A stretch of DNA of 64,000 bases from Macrotis lagotis (Eukaryota > Chordata > Mammalia > Peramelemorphia > Peramelidae): contig NC_133658.1 in NCBI RefSeq assembly GCF_037893015.1, forward strand, positions 883,679,038 through 883,743,037, in the 5' to 3' direction. Numbering within the stretch: position 1 is the stretch's first letter; every line of letters begins with the position of its first letter. Positions 50,543-63,934 of this stretch are shown here, one piece after another. Below the pieces are notes generated by a model. That model was given only the letters and a program-made list of their open reading frames with translations, was not told where the DNA came from and did no database searches. The position numbers and the translations under genes were made by a program.

Positions 50543-51290
50543 CGCACCCCGAGTCTGAGGCGGCCCCCACCCCTGCTCCCCGAGTCTGAGGCGGCCTGCA
50601 CCCCGAGCCTGAGGCGGCCCCCACCCCAGCACCCCTAGTCTGAGGCGGCCCCCACCCCAGCACCCCGAGTCTGAGGCGGCCCCCATCCCAGCACCCCGAA
50701 TCTGAGGAGACCCTCCCCTGCACCCCGAGTCTGAGGCGGCCCCCACCCCTGCACCCCGAGTATGAGGCGGCCCCCACCCCTGCACCCCGAGTCTGATGAG
50801 GCCCTTCCCCTGCACCCCGAGTCTGAGGCGGCCCCCACCTCTGCACCCCGAGTCTGAGGAGGCTCCCACCCATGCACCCCGAGTCTGAGGCGGCCCCCAC
50901 CCCTGCTCCCCGAGTCTGATGAGGCCCCTCCCCTGCACCCTGAGTCTGAGGCGGCCCCCACCCCAGCACCCCGAATCTGAGGAGGCCCCCACCCCTGCAC
51001 CCCGAGTCTGAGGCGGCCCCCACCCCTGCACCCCGAGTCTGAGGCGGCCCCCACCCCTGCACCCCGAGTCTGAGGCGGCCCCCACCCCAGCACCCCTAGT
51101 CTGAGGCGGCCCCCACCCCAGCACCCCGAATCTGAGGAGACCCTCCCCTGCACCCCGAGTCTGAGGCGGCCCCCACCCCTGCACCCCGAGTCTGAGGAGA
51201 CCCTTCCCTGCACCCCGAGTCTGAGGAGGCCCCCACCCCTGTACCCCGAGTCTGAGGAGGCCCTCCCCTGCACCCCGAGTCTGAGGAGGT
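50543..51290 (+). repeat. GC-rich minisatellite, 25 units of about 29-31 bp
   Basis: Unit 'caccccgagtctgaggcgg' plus 'cccccacccctg'. I counted 25 'TCTGAG/TATGAG/CCTGAG' cores. Variants: 'gaggagaccctcccctg' (shorter) and 'gatgaggcccctcccctg'. A block starting 'cctagtctgaggcggc' and reaching a 'gaatctgaggagacc' unit occurs near 50,634 and again near 51,094, so part of the array was itself duplicated. The unit has no stop codon on the minus strand in any frame, which creates long false frames there (312-452 residues). Confidence 0.95.
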
Positions 51291-53194
51291 CTCCCCCATC
51301 TCTGCCCCCAAGCAGTCCCTCCCTCCCCAGCCCCTGCCCCCTCCCCTTCACGGGCCCCTCCTCCGTCACCCCAACAGGCGCACACCCCCATTCCGGCCGG
51401 GCTGGGGCAGGCAGACTTCCTGGGCTTCCGGCGCGCCTTCCCCTCCCCCACCTGGCTTTGACAGACAGGCTCGGTTCCCCCCGCCCGGCGCCGGGCACCC
51501 GCCCCGGTGCCCCCTCAGCTGCCCTTGGCCCCCCTCGGCGGGGCGCTGCTGCCTCCCCCGGCTCTTCCCCCATCCCGGCCTGGCCCGGATGGTCTGGTGT
51601 GCCCCCTCAGTATCCCTTCCGAGCCCCTGCCTGCCGACCTCACCCGGAATGTCCCCACACATCACCTGGATCTGGCCCGGGATCCCGAAAAAGCGCAAAC
51701 TCCCATTCCCTCCTCCGGCCCCCTGCCTTCTCCCTGTGCCCTCCGCACCCCCACCCAGTACTTGACACTCTTGCCCTCGGGGCTCTAGATAGGCCGGCCC
51801 CCTACATTTCCCTTCCCCCACCAGGGGCCCCCTCCCTCCCCATACAGATGCACACACCTTGGGTCTGGACCGACAGACTTCCCTCCCTCCTCATCCACCC
51901 CAGCTCTTCCCCCTTTCCTGTGGGCTGGCTCTGACTCTTCCAGAGTCTTCTTCTGGCCTGTGCCTTCCCTCCCCACCACCTGCACTCTCCCTTCTCAGTT
52001 CTCTGCACCCTGCTGACCCCGGCTTAATGCTCCCCACACTTCTGACCCTGGACCTGGCCAGGACCCGCTTGTCCTCATATCCCCCCTTCCCTCTCCTCAA
52101 GCCTATAGGCAAGTCATCCACCTATGGATCCTCATCTGTTTCTGAAGTCCCACCACATTCCCCCACTGCGCTTGGCTGCCCCATGGCGAGCATTCCTGCA
52201 GCGGCCATCCCTGTGGCCCAGAGAGGTCATCTAGAGACCCAGAATGGCTATCTCTGCCAGCGCTCTTCTCTCCCACCACACTCTCTGACCCCAGGTGCCC
52301 CACCAATGTCCAGGCTCACTGCTCTCTTGACACCCTTCTCCTTTCACTTGCACCTGGTCCTTCTGCCACCCTTTCTCCCCTCCCCAAACTCTTTGTAACT
52401 CCTAAAAATAACTCTGTTTCACCTTCCTGCCTTCTGCCTCCCTGCCTGCCTTCTCATCCTCTTCCTCCCAACCCACTAGAATCCCAAATCGGAAAGAGGC
52501 CTATTGGTTTCAAAAAGTCCTTCCTGGATCTCCTCTGTGGTTCCAACTTCTAGGGGAGGAGCCCATTTAAGGCAGGTTTCTTACCTGCCTGGCTAGAGGT
52601 GACAGCAAAATTTACCTCTCCAGCTAGTTCCCCACTCAAACTTCTTAACTGTCTTTCTCTTTGGACCTAGTCAAGCCTTAGAGGCCTGTGGAGGCCTGAA
52701 GGCCAGAACCATGTTGGGCCCCGCTTCCTTCCCTGGGGTTCTCCCTGTTGAGCTTAGACCGAACTTGTCTGAGCAGTGCCTGCTGTGGGGCTGCCAACTT
52801 GGCTCTCAGGCGGGCAGTCCGGGGACTCCCCTTCCTGGCAGCAAATGAGAAGCGTTATTAACCCGAGCTGGGAGGCAGCACCTCCTGGTCCTTGGGAACA
52901 GTACTTAACTTTAGCTGGTGTCCTTCCTGAGGCCTGGATAGGGAGTGTGCCTAGACTCTCCCAGTGGAGAGGTGGAGGTACAGAAGAGCCCCTGGTGAGA
53001 GGCCCGGGGCCTTCTGACTTGGGCCTGCCAGCCTGCTGCTGTTCAGGCTCAGTTGCTTTGTTACCTTTTTTTGCTTTACCTACCACTGTACTCCAGCACC
53101 TTGAACTTAAAGCCTCAGGCATATTGACCTCTTGGGCAGTAAAGTAGCTGACCCAGAGCAGTTCTCTGCACATAGGAGACTCAGTGAATGAGGC
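51291..53194 (+). other. Presumed CTNNBIP1 intron 1, C/T-rich and unique
   Basis: The island fades by about 51,600. 51,300-52,500 is strongly pyrimidine-rich on the plus strand (CCCTCC and CTTCC steps). No repeat family recognised and no exon. Confidence 0.45.
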
Positions 53195-53385
53195 AGGCAA
53201 GAGGGTTCAATGAAAAGAGTGCTGGTTCTGGAGTCAGAGGACCTGGGCCTTTGATACTGCCTATGTGACTTTGCACGAGTCACTCTAACTTTCCTGGGCC
53301 TCAGTTTCCTCCTGTGTAAAATGAGAGGCTTGGACTGCTGACCTCTGAGGTTCTTTCAAGCTTTCAGTCTGTGATCCTGTGTCTC
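53195..53385 (+). repeat. MIR/CORE-type SINE
   Basis: 'gagtgctggttctggagtca', 'ggcctcagtttcctcctgtg' and 'aaaatgagaggcttggact' in order. Confidence 0.85.
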
Positions 53386-56300
53386 CATTTGAAGTTCCAA
53401 AGCTATGTTCTGCTTGGCTAAGTGGCAGCAGTGAGCTGAGATGGGATTCCCGAGGAGTCAGAGAGGCACCTTGATGTCAGGGGAAAAAGCTCCCCAACAA
53501 TTAGATATGCCAAAGTGGAACTCATTGCCTCAAGAAACATAATTCCCTGTTCCTGGAGATCTTCCAGCAGAAGATGAATGACCCCCTTTTCAGGGATGTT
53601 GTAGATGGGATTCTTGCTTAGGTATGGGTTGGAATGAATGACCTGTGAAGTGCCTTCCAGCTCTGAGTTTCCTGGGTCATGAATGGGGCAGATTGTTCTT
53701 TGTGTGTCTAGCTCACAGGCTCTAGAATGGGAAGGTTCCCTCAGATATCATCTCAGCCAACCCCTCCAGGCCTGAACTAATTTGCCCAGGGTCCTACAGG
53801 GAGTCCACCACAGGGCCAGAATTCATGCCTGTCCCCTAGTTGTACATATCACATATACATTCGGTGGTACCTAAGAAAACAAGACTGGTCTGTGGGAAAG
53901 AAGGGTTGCCAGTTCATTGGAGTGGAAGGAATAGGCAATGAAGACACTTTTTGGGGAAAAGGTAACTGCCATGTTCTCTCTGAGACAAGAGAAATTATAA
54001 GCAGTTTTGGTGTGAGATATGCGACCATAGAATCATTGACTATCATGGATTAGTCAAATTAGAGCTGGAAGGGATGGAGAATAGAAGAGGACCCTAAGGT
54101 TCAGAGAGGTTGTGACTTGCTCAGGGTCACAGAACCAGTTAGGGTCAGGATTTGAATCTAGGTCTTCTTGATTCCCATGTTGACACTCTGTGCTTTACAC
54201 CACAATTCTTCCAGTGTTTTATACACATTTCTGGTAGGTTCATAGTTTATATATTGGGATGGTGTCCTTTTCTGATCGTCTTCACTTATAAGAATTGAAG
54301 AATGGATTCATCTGGCAGTGGGACAATTGCTGCCTATATTTAGTTTGAGAATGGAACTAAGCAGAGTGGGGTAGGAAATGCTTTTATGGTCAGGTCATGA
54401 GATGGTGGGTGGAAACATTTGAGTGCAAATGAACTATTACCTAGCATGAATCTGTGAGAATAAATAAAACTGTCTCTTCTCTACCTATTTCACCAGGAGA
54501 TGAATAAGGCCCAATTAAGAGATATTAAAAGAGTAGGTGGAGTGGGCTACCTTTGTCCCAAGAGAACTATTCAGGGACCATCAAGTGACCAAGGTCTTTT
54601 CCGGTCCCCCTTGAGCTGAGTGACTCATCTATAAACCAGCCCTCTTCTGGGCTTTGGGTTCCAGAGATGTGGGAGCTCTTAGCCAGGTTACTGAAGATAG
54701 GCCTGCCTTTGGGATTTACAGGAATCATTGTAATTTACTTTTCTCAACACTGCTAAGCTTTTAGCTTCTTGCTAGGCCCCCATAGTGATGTTTGATCATC
54801 CCATACCAAGACTACTGAGACCCTGAGACCCAATTGTCTCCTCTTTACTTGTCTGATAAAGATTTAGTCTCTTCACATTTCTCTGATGCTCTATTATTCT
54901 TACATCTTTGCTATTGATCTTGATTTGTATACTTTGGGGGGGGGCTTGTAAGAGGAAAGGGAAGAGAGAGGGAGGAGGACACTATCAGTGTCCAAAGTCC
55001 TCTAAAGAGGGTCAGGTTGTTCAGTCACCCTGAGTACTTCCTGTTTGATCATCTCTGCAAGAAGAGAGTCCTCATACGAAATATTTTCCTTCTCTGGTCT
55101 AGGGTGAATGGAGATGGAGAACTCTGTAGATGACAAGTCTCCAAACTTCACTTCTTAAGAATCCAGTCTCAAGTAGGCTGCTGGGCCACCTTTAAAGTAG
55201 GCTTAGCCAAGCAGACTGCGATGCAGAGGAGTTACTATGGAGTGACCCATTGTACTTGCTTCTCTAACGTTGGGGGAACCAGGAAATTTAGTGAGTTAAG
55301 GCAAGTGATCAAAGTTGAGTTTCCCAAAGGATCCTGGATTTAGAGCTGGAAAGGACCGTGGAGGCTGGGTACTGTTCCCTCATCTGATTGTCCTTGTGGA
55401 TGTTTGTTCTTTGTTCTTGAAGAAGACCATGACATCAGGGAGGTGATGCCTTGACAAGCAAGTGAATTGGATTTGAGTGAGGAGCCTCACCTCTCCTCCA
55501 GAGCCATCTGGGTCCAGTGGCCAGATATGGATCAGGTCAACTGGAGATGGCCCTCTCCCTCATTTGATAGTTAAGGAATGAAGATTTGAATCCAGTTCCT
55601 TTGGCTCCAGAGGCATCTTGTAAAATCTCTTTCAGCATCATTGAAAGCATCTGAAATATATCCTAGAAGTCACCAGTAGCAATAGAAAACCCAATGAGAT
55701 GAATGGGATGATGGGATTAGCTAGTGTTGCCTGGATTTTGCTGTCAATTTGTTACCCTGGATTGGTTGGTTGGTTTATTTGTTTTGGTCTTGTCTTTTAA
55801 CTTGTCTAATCTTGGACTCTTAACCTTTCTTGGACTCACTTTTCTCCATCCGGACATGGGGAGTACTTTTTACTTTCCTAACTCCCAGGGGCATCATGTT
55901 GTTTGTGCTCCACTGCTTTTGATCTCCTCTTTATGAAAGGGGAGGGTGACTAGCAAGTCTTATTATATTTTCTATTAATCATTTATTGTGCTCTGATGGC
56001 ATAATCATCTCTGAGGGAAAAGGATAATCCCTAAGAGGAATTAGGAGTCCAGCCTAGAGTGGGTGGAGTTGGAGGGAGTGAATGGTTCTAATTAGTTTTC
56101 ACCTTCTACACAATTTCAAGGAGTAAGAGTTCTGGGTGTTTTCTTTTCCTTTTGATTTTTCTGCTCTTTGTACCACTACAATCCTCCCTTCAACCTTTTA
56201 AGACCCTTCTCTTAGAGCAAAAAATAAGTGAAATAAGCCTATCTATCCTCCATTGGACTCCATTTTCAATTATACATACCCATCATCCATCAACTTTTTT

Positions 56301-57428
56301 CAGAAAGGGGAAAGCTTGGTTCTCTACCTATTCCTTCTGTTGCAGATAAAGCATCATAAACCCAGAATTCTGATATTTTAAGGGCTGGGTTCATTGCAGT
56401 ATTATAATGATTCTGTAGGCTGTCTTTCTTTGCCCTAAATGAGTTCCCAGAAATTTTCCTCTGGGGCATTTTTCTTCTTCACTTTTCTTCTGTAATCCTT
56501 CTGCTTCCAGAAGGATTCTCACTGAGTTTGGAGTGCCACAGTTTTGTAGCATTGCCAGGGAGTCAGTGGAAAGCTTAGTTAAAAGACCTGGGAGTTCTAA
56601 CCAGGGCATCAGTATCTGGATTCAAGCTCTGACCCTGCTTTCTCACTGTCCATCTGCAGTAGCAAATGCTTGAGGCCTTGTAAAATAATGGCTGGGAAAT
56701 CAGTCCTGCCACTGACTCTCATCTTTGACGAATCACTTCGGCATCATCTGTAAAATGAGGAGGCTGGTCCAGATGGTTTCTTAAGGTGTGTTGTAGCAGT
56801 GCCATGCTGGGATACAGTGACAGAAGGAGCTCCCTATTCAGATGCTAGAAACCCAAAAGAGATAAACCGATTTTAAAGACTTCATAGTCTAGTCAGGTGT
56901 CCTCTCTGATCTGAATGCCTTAATGTCTTCATCTAGAAAATAAAACAGTTTGTGAAGGAAAAACTGGATCATTGAACGAGGGCTAGAGGCTATCCAGTCC
57001 AGTCTCTTCATTTATAGATGGGGAAATGGAAGCCCACAATGCTTACCAAAGTCACCAGTGGGACAGGACCAGCATTTGAGTCTGTCCTAACTCCCAGACC
57101 ATCATTTTATACTGTTTGATGATATCAAGGAACTTAGATGGTACCAGAATCCACACGTGGGTTTGGACCCTACCTCCTTTGACTCTACTTCTTGGGTACA
57201 AAAGAAGGAACAGAATCCCAGATTTCAGCTCCACCAGGTTTTGCCTGATCAGGAGAGTGAGTCCAGGCCAAAAGGCTCCTTTGCAGTAACAGGAGTGGAA
57301 GTAAAAAAGTGACTAGGTGAAGTTATATGATTGTAGGCTCCTTGAGAAGAGGGATTCTATCTTATTTTCTTGGTTCTTCCCTCTCAGCCTAGCATAGTGC
57401 TATTCATTGGTTCTTAAAAATTATTGAA
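53386..57428. other. Presumed CTNNBIP1 intron 1, middle part
   Basis: Contains MIR-type pieces at about 54,070-54,215 (minus), 56,620-56,800 (plus) and 56,985-57,105 (minus), a family A copy at 55,395-55,555 and an L2-type 3' end at 57,320-57,415. The remainder is unrecognised, with no exon evident. Confidence 0.45.
55395..55555 (+). repeat. Unnamed dispersed repeat (family A)
   Basis: 'gtttgttctttgttcttgaa', 'gaccatgacatcagggaggt', 'gtgaattggatttgagtgag', 'agagccatctgggtccagtg' and 'caactggagatggccc'. The clearest copy. Confidence 0.65.
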
Positions 57429-57574
57429 GTGGGTGGCTAGGTGGGGCAGTGGATAGAGCACCAGCCTTGGAGTCAAGAGAACCTGAGTTCAAATCCAGCC
57501 TCAGACACTTAATAATTACCTAGCTGTGTGGCCTTGGGTAAGCCACTTAACTCCATTGCCTTGGGGAAAAAAAA
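57429..57574 (+). repeat. tRNA-derived SINE
   Basis: 'gggtggctaggtggggcagt' to 'ctccattgccttggggaaa'. Right flank 'gtattgaact' against left 'attattgaagt' may be a worn target duplication. Confidence 0.92.
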
Positions 57575-60500
57575 GTATTGAACTGAATTCAGTTATATGT
57601 CTAACAAAGATATGCTTTGCTTAATGATCATTAGAAATAACCAGCATCTTGGCAGTTGCTGCTTAAAAAAAAAGACCTCAGTTCTATTAGCTCATTAGTG
57701 CACTTCTATTGAGTGAAGAGGGAATAACAATGCTGATGATGGTAAAAATAGATATTGGGAAATAGTTGGTGGATTAGGGCCCTTGTACTAAAGTTTTTGT
57801 TTAGGAAACTGGAATTTAAATTTGTACAAAGGAGGTCTGTCTGTCTCCGTCTGGTCTCTCTCTCTCTCTCTCAAGATTTTCTTGAGCACTGGTGATCAGA
57901 TACAATCTTGTGCATTTATTATGTAGATCTTTTTCCTCCAAGATTCTCTCATCACTGCCAAGACTTGTTGGGTCAATTCTCTGTCTGCCATATGAGGGAC
58001 AGAAGACAAACAGAAGCAGGTAGGCCTGGGGTGGGGGGGGGACTGAGGATCCCTGTGCTCTCTGATGGGATTTATTAGTTTCCTGTCACTGTGTTTCTGA
58101 GCCCCTAGATGTGAGGCGATATGTGCATGGCATCATAGGATCCAAAGGAGGGTTTTCTAGGCTTACCTAGCCTCAGGTATACACATCTCTGGAAGGAGGC
58201 AAGACAATTCAATGAAAGGGCACACAGTGTTCTTCCTCTTGCCTTCCAGCCAGGGCTCAGGCAGATCAGGCAGAGGACTGGGTGAGCATTCTACCCACTA
58301 TTTGCCCAAGAGGAACACACAGGCCAGGGTGGCATGGTCTGTGGTGCCTTCCTTCCCCCACCCCCCACCCATGGAGGCCTCCTCCTCATGTGACTTAAGC
58401 TTCCATCTTAATAAGAGCCCAGGGAGTGTCAGAATGTGATTGAAGGGGAGTCCTGAGAACTGATCCCCTTTTGTTGACAGGAACAGTTGGATTAAGGGAG
58501 AGTGAGACCTAGTTTACAATCAGTACGTTCCTGAGGAAAGGGAGAGGCTTTTCCAGACTGCTTCCATTGACATTATTTGGGGAGTTAAAGTTCATAAATT
58601 TTTGATGGTCCAAATCAGTAAGCATTTATTGGCCTGGGCTAACTTCTGAAGACACAAAGAAAGGCAAAACCACAGCCTCTCCCTTCAAGGAGCTCACAAC
58701 CTAATGGAGACAAGCCTAGTGCCCCAAAAGACAGAATACTAGATTTTGAGCTAGAGGACCTGAGTTCAGAACTCCCACCTGTATGACATTTGGCAAGGTA
58801 AGGGCCTCGGTTTCCTCCTCTGTAAAATGAAAGGATTGATCTATGGTCCCATGATCCCCTGGTGCAGGAATCAGTGTGTTTGTGTCCTGAACACTTTCTT
58901 GTGGGACAGTGTCCTCTAGGGCTCACTGAAGTGGAATCCAGCTTGCCCCAGATAGCAGGTAGAATTCTGAAGGGGGTTTCTTTCTCTACCTGAACTCAGC
59001 TGCCACAACCAGAAAAAGAGGCACCTGCTGGGCTTGTTATTTCTTTCCCATTCAACTTTCCTCCCTTTTGGGCTTTCTCAGGGTTATAGGCTGTGGTGCT
59101 GGTGATGAGCCTCTGGGGTTCACAGGAAGACCAGTTCACCAGAGTTTATCTGGGGTGACCTTGGAGGGGCTTTCCTCCCCATCTTTTGTATTGTTCCTCT
59201 CAAACCTCTTGTATGGCTTTTGCTCTTAGCTCAGGGAGTTCTCACTTGGGTGACTTATTGTCAATCCTTCTCACTACTTTACCTTCTCCAAAAAACTGGA
59301 CAATATCTAATGTATGCTTCTTTACCTGACCTTTGGCTTCTGCTCAAAAGGGCCACCTCCTTTGGTTAAGAGCACCTTTACTGTGAGACTGAGGTGGTGG
59401 TTTGCTACTAGCTGAGAAGTATTTTGTTTAATCAGTGACATCTGAATAGTGAACACTTTCAATGGGGAATTACTTTCAAGTAGTCCTTAGATTTGCTATT
59501 TCTTATGCTTTTGTGCTAGAAAATTTTTGCATAACAAAAACTGTATGGCCTAAATAAAATTTGTTTTGCAGTATAGTTCTAGAGATAGGTTTTTGAGAGG
59601 CTTTTATCCTCAGTAAGAAGAACATTACATTACATTACATTACATTGCCTTAGAGATAAATTTGCTTTTTTTCTTTTGTGCTTCTGGGTGGGGTTAGACT
59701 GAATGGCCCCAGTCCCTTTAAACTTAAAGATTCTATGACTTTGTGATTGTAATTACATTAACTTTTCACCAAGTAACTTCCTGTTTTTTCTTTTCAGTTG
59801 ATAATTTTTGTATGAGGACTTTTCCTATGTGTGCTTTCTTGGTACAGTCTTGTAAAAAATCTGCCAGGTTTCATTCTGGGAGTGAGACATTCTTTTTTAG
59901 TCTGTAAAACCTGGAGTCATTTGACCTGGGAGCTTTCTGCAAGCTAATTCCTGCCTAGGGCTCCAGCTCACATTTAATTTGGTGACTAATGGTTTCATGA
60001 TTTTGGGAATGGGCAGCATAATTACTGATGGATAATGGGGATTTGGCTTCTTAACCAGTTGATCAGGGTGTGCCTGATTCTGGCTGTATGCACCTGCATT
60101 GCCCCTGTGTTGCCTAGCCTGGATACCAAAACAGCTCCTTGCTTTCCTTTGGACCTCAAGGGCCTTATCTGGCCAGAATAATATTTAAGCTGACCAAACC
60201 TCTCAGGTGCCTTCAGAGTGGAGTAAGCTGCACACTGATTGTCCAAGAGTTTGGTGTGCCACACTCTTTTTTTTTTTAATTCATCTTGGTGATGCATGTG
60301 TGTTTTTTCTCATTCTCTTGTATCCACAATCCTAAACTGTCAGACTCCTTGCCTTTTGCTCCAAATGAGTAAAAATGTAGCAAAGACTAGGCTTTGTGAT
60401 CTGATGAGAGCTTTGGGTCATATGATTGTGGTGTCCTTCTTGAGTTATACAATTAATTGTATAAGCTTACAGGGAATTCTGATTTTCTTCTATGTTTGGA

Positions 60501-62019
60501 TTACTTTGCATATCAAATTGTTAAATGCTTAGGGAGGAAGGAAACTGAGTCCTTACCATGAGGGTGTCTTGAGCCGAGATTTCCTTCCTCCTTGGATTAT
60601 TTTATTTTGGGGTGTTAAGAGAGAAATGAGAAGGGCTTTTGCTTGTAACTAGGAGCAGTTTTTCAAGCACATCTAATAACAGATGATACATATGTTTACA
60701 TATATACACAGTGTGTGCATTTTTTTCTTGTGAATTTGTGGTATGTGTATGTATTTGTGTCCATGTATATACTTCAGTGATTCCAAAAATCTGTGACTTT
60801 CTCTGTGGAAGTATTACTTCCATCCATGCTTCTTATCTCCTTAGTAGATGGCATCTTCAAATTTAACTACCTTGTATTTATTTTATTTACACTTCTGTAT
60901 GTACATATTGTCTCCCTGAAAGAAATTAAGCCCCTTCAGGACAGGAATTATTTGACTTTTGTCTTTGTCTCCCCAGAAAGCCTGGTCCATCCATAGTAGG
61001 AACCTAACAAATGCTTGTTGATTGATTGATGATCTTCAAGAGCTACTATGGCCGAAAAAAGCCCATCATCTAGTAGACATCCTTCAAAGAGATGGATCCT
61101 TGGTTAACAGACATGGTCTCTTTTTTTGCTTGGTAAAACCTGCCAGAGCTTGGACTCTACTACCCTGACCATTAAAAACCCAGGGTCACCTCCCTGCCAG
61201 AAAGAGATTGAGTGGTAGAAATGTTTCCTGCAAAGGAATAAGGACCAGATGGCTTAGCACAAAAGATATTCTATAGCCAACCCCATCTTGACAATCATAC
61301 AATCAACCTAAAGGTGTAGAAAATACAAGATCTCACTGTGATATATTCTAAACAACATTGTTTTAATTGAGCAAAAAGTCTCCTAAAAGCTTCTCTCCCA
61401 ATAGAGACTATCATGCATAGACCAAGCTCATATGTTCCCTGAATCCTGTAACAATTGAAATTCTTTTTTTTGACCCTCTGATTTCTAACCATAGGTTAGG
61501 TATCCAGCATGGAGGGATTCCCTGTAGCTAGTGAGGTCCTTCAGATGCTTCCGTTTTTGGAATAATGCTGGGCTGAGACAGGTCCTGGAACTCAAAGACC
61601 ATAACTTGGAAAGGAGGGCCTAGAGTCAGGAAGACCAGAGTGCGAATCTAGCTTCAGACCCTTATTTGCTATATGACTGTGGGCAAGTCCCTTTACCTCT
61701 GCCTCTGTTAAATCTTCTATAGTGGGGTAGTACCTACCTCCCCAAGTGGTTTGTGAGCTATGTGATATTTATGAAGCACTTTGTAAACGGAAAGTGATAT
61801 ATATAAAGACTAACTGACATTTTTAGTTCCTAAATAAAAAATTCAACATCTCTTAATTAGACACATTCCAAAATCATTCAGAAGACTTCACCATAGCCAT
61901 TCACAATGAAAAATCCAAGTGAAATCATACAGACTTTGTCATGCAGTTGGCTAGACTAGTGTCAAACTCATCTGTACAAGTATCCCTGCAGGCCCCATTT
62001 TGACTACATTTTTTCTTTA
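57575..62019. other. Presumed CTNNBIP1 intron 1, further part
   Basis: A (TC)n run near 57,855, a family B fragment at 58,615-58,725, MIR-type pieces at about 58,735-58,850 and 61,615-61,835, an (ATTAC)n run at 59,622-59,647 and an L2-type 3' end at about 60,900-61,030. No exon seen. Confidence 0.45.
59622..59647. repeat. (ATTAC)n short tandem repeat
   Basis: Five pentamer units. Confidence 0.92.
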
Positions 62020-62162
62020 ATTTTCTTTATTTAAGGCAGTGTAAGTGACTTTCCCAAGGTCACTCAGCTAGGCAACTATTTAGTGTCTGAGGCTGGATTT
62101 GAACTCAGGTCCTCCTGACTCCAAGGCCGTTGCTCTATCCACTCTGCCACCTAGCTGCCCCT
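62020..62162 (-). repeat. tRNA-derived SINE, minus strand
   Basis: 'aaggcagtgtaagtgacttt', 'cactcagctaggcaactatt' and 'ccactctgccacctagctgc'; older subtype without the 'aataattac' form. Confidence 0.9.
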
Positions 62163-63934
62163 GTGATGGTGATTTTGATGTGGATATTCACATTAAAAAG
62201 ATCATAGGTCCCTGGATCTGTGTGATATATATATATATATATATCATACTCATGCCAACAACCTAAAGGACCCTAGTCTAAGGCTTTTTAATGAACCTCA
62301 CTCCTCTCTTTAAAAAGGAAAAGAAAAATTCTTCAAGCCTTGTGTTTTGGTTGTGTACTTTGGAGGAATCCTTGCTATCTAAGTGCCCCATTATTTTTGC
62401 TGAGGAGATCCACAGCAGGATTCTCAGGGTAGTAGTCTTACTTCTGTTCTTCACGTTTAATGAAAGGGGTGACTTTTGGGGGAAAAGATGGTCATTGGCC
62501 TGCTGCTTGCATGGAGCTGAGTCTTTGACCAGGACGTTGATGGTTGGACACTCATCCTACAGGCGACCCAATTGATTTAATGACCTAATCCTCCCAACAG
62601 GAAGCTGGAGGGTTTCCCAGTTGCTGTGATTCTTAGGGGAATGCAATGAACTCAGTGCAGGAAGCTTGTTTATTTGAACTAATTATAGGAAACTTTACTG
62701 GAGGAAAAGCAGTGGGGGAGTGGAGAGAAGCAGAAAGTGGGGAAGGGGCCCTGATGCAGAACAGCCTGTAATTGGATGCTCCTAAACCGTATTGGGCATC
62801 TGGGCAGCAGGCCATGCTTCAGCTGGCTCCAACTTGTACATCTTCCCCCAACAGAAAACAAGGCTTGCTCCTGTGTGACTGTCACCAGTCCTAAGTAAAC
62901 ACATTGATTCAGCATGTGGGAAGTTTGAATGATCTCCTCCCCATAAATAAATAGCATCGGATTTTCTTTTTTCTTTCCTGTTTTTCTTTTTATATTTCTG
63001 ATTTGATATTGTGATTTCAGGGGGAAGGAAGGGGAATGGAAGATGAATAGTAGGCAGGGTAGATGGAATTTCTAATGCATAAATCTCTATCCCAGATTAA
63101 TTCTGTAGGGGCAACATAAGTCATTTAAGTCCATGGTAGGCCTCCTCCTGAGAATGGTTGTGGGTCTGACTTTCCAACTTGTGTTAGTTTCAGCTTGATC
63201 TGAGATTTGGGACCTTGGTGGACTTGGCCTTCAGACAGAGTAACCAGAAATAGAACCAAAAATCTCACTCACGGGCTATCAGCACACTCTGGATGAGTTC
63301 CAGCTTCTGGATTAGAAAAGACAAGTGGTATGGTTGAAGAAGTCCTGGGCTTGAAATCAGGAATGATCTAGGTTCAGATTCTGTACCTAGCACTTATTAC
63401 CAATGTGATCCATAGCTAAGGCATTTCATCTCTTCATCCACAAAATGGGGATAAGAACCTACCTGTCTCACAAGGTGATTGTGAAAAAAAAGTGTCTATA
63501 AACCAGTAATGCAATCCAAATATAAGCTATGGACTGAAACAAAAAGGTATCCCATGAGGCATTAGCTAAATGAAAAAGCTTGCATAGCTTTTTTAGGCAG
63601 TAGGATCCCAAATGTGAGTTATAGGTTAAAGGTCATCCCAAGAATAGTAATCAACAGGAATTAGGGTGCCATTAATCAATAGCATATTGGTGAGATGAGC
63701 AATATAAAAATAGACAAGTGGTATGAATTCTGCATCATCCATCTGCCTGGGAACTTCCAGTAGCTGAATGAAGGTCACAAATTAGATTGAATTGAAGTGA
63801 AATTTGTGACACTGGTTCCACATTTCAGGTTTCATTCTTTAGTTAGGCCAGATTTCAGCTGCCTTGCTTGGGGTGGGAAGGAGGGAAGATAGAGTTGGAA
63901 TGGGAAAGAAGTGGGAAGAAGGACCTTTTGGGGG
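62163..63934. other. Presumed CTNNBIP1 intron 1, right part
   Basis: An (AT)n run at 62,224-62,245 and a MIR-type SINE at about 63,325-63,505. Nothing else recognised; short open frames show no family. Confidence 0.45.

Larger units (their letters stand above)
49590..51600. promoter_or_regulatory. CTNNBIP1: CpG island and promoter, probably of CTNNBIP1
   Basis: About 2 kb, densely CpG. From 49,840 to 50,100 it has many GC boxes ('ccccgcccc') and a CCAAT box at 50,019-50,023. An AP-1 consensus lies at 50,197-50,203 and a good plus-strand donor at 50,364/50,365. No TATA box was seen. Position, strand and order after LZIC fit CTNNBIP1 (ICAT, inhibitor of beta-catenin and TCF4), whose human gene has a noncoding first exon and a long first intron. 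No ICAT coding sequence is in the window, so the name is inference. Confidence 0.65.

Noticed and set aside
49453-51573. Minus-strand frames of 312-452 residues with Gly/Arg/Ser repeats
   Set aside because: They run across the GC-rich island and the minisatellite, whose unit happens to have no stop in any minus frame. Three overlapping frames are open at once, which real coding sequence would not show.
51458-52398. Pro/Ser/Leu-rich frames of 158 and 179 residues after the second island
   Set aside because: C/T-rich tract; several frames are open together and no domain is seen.
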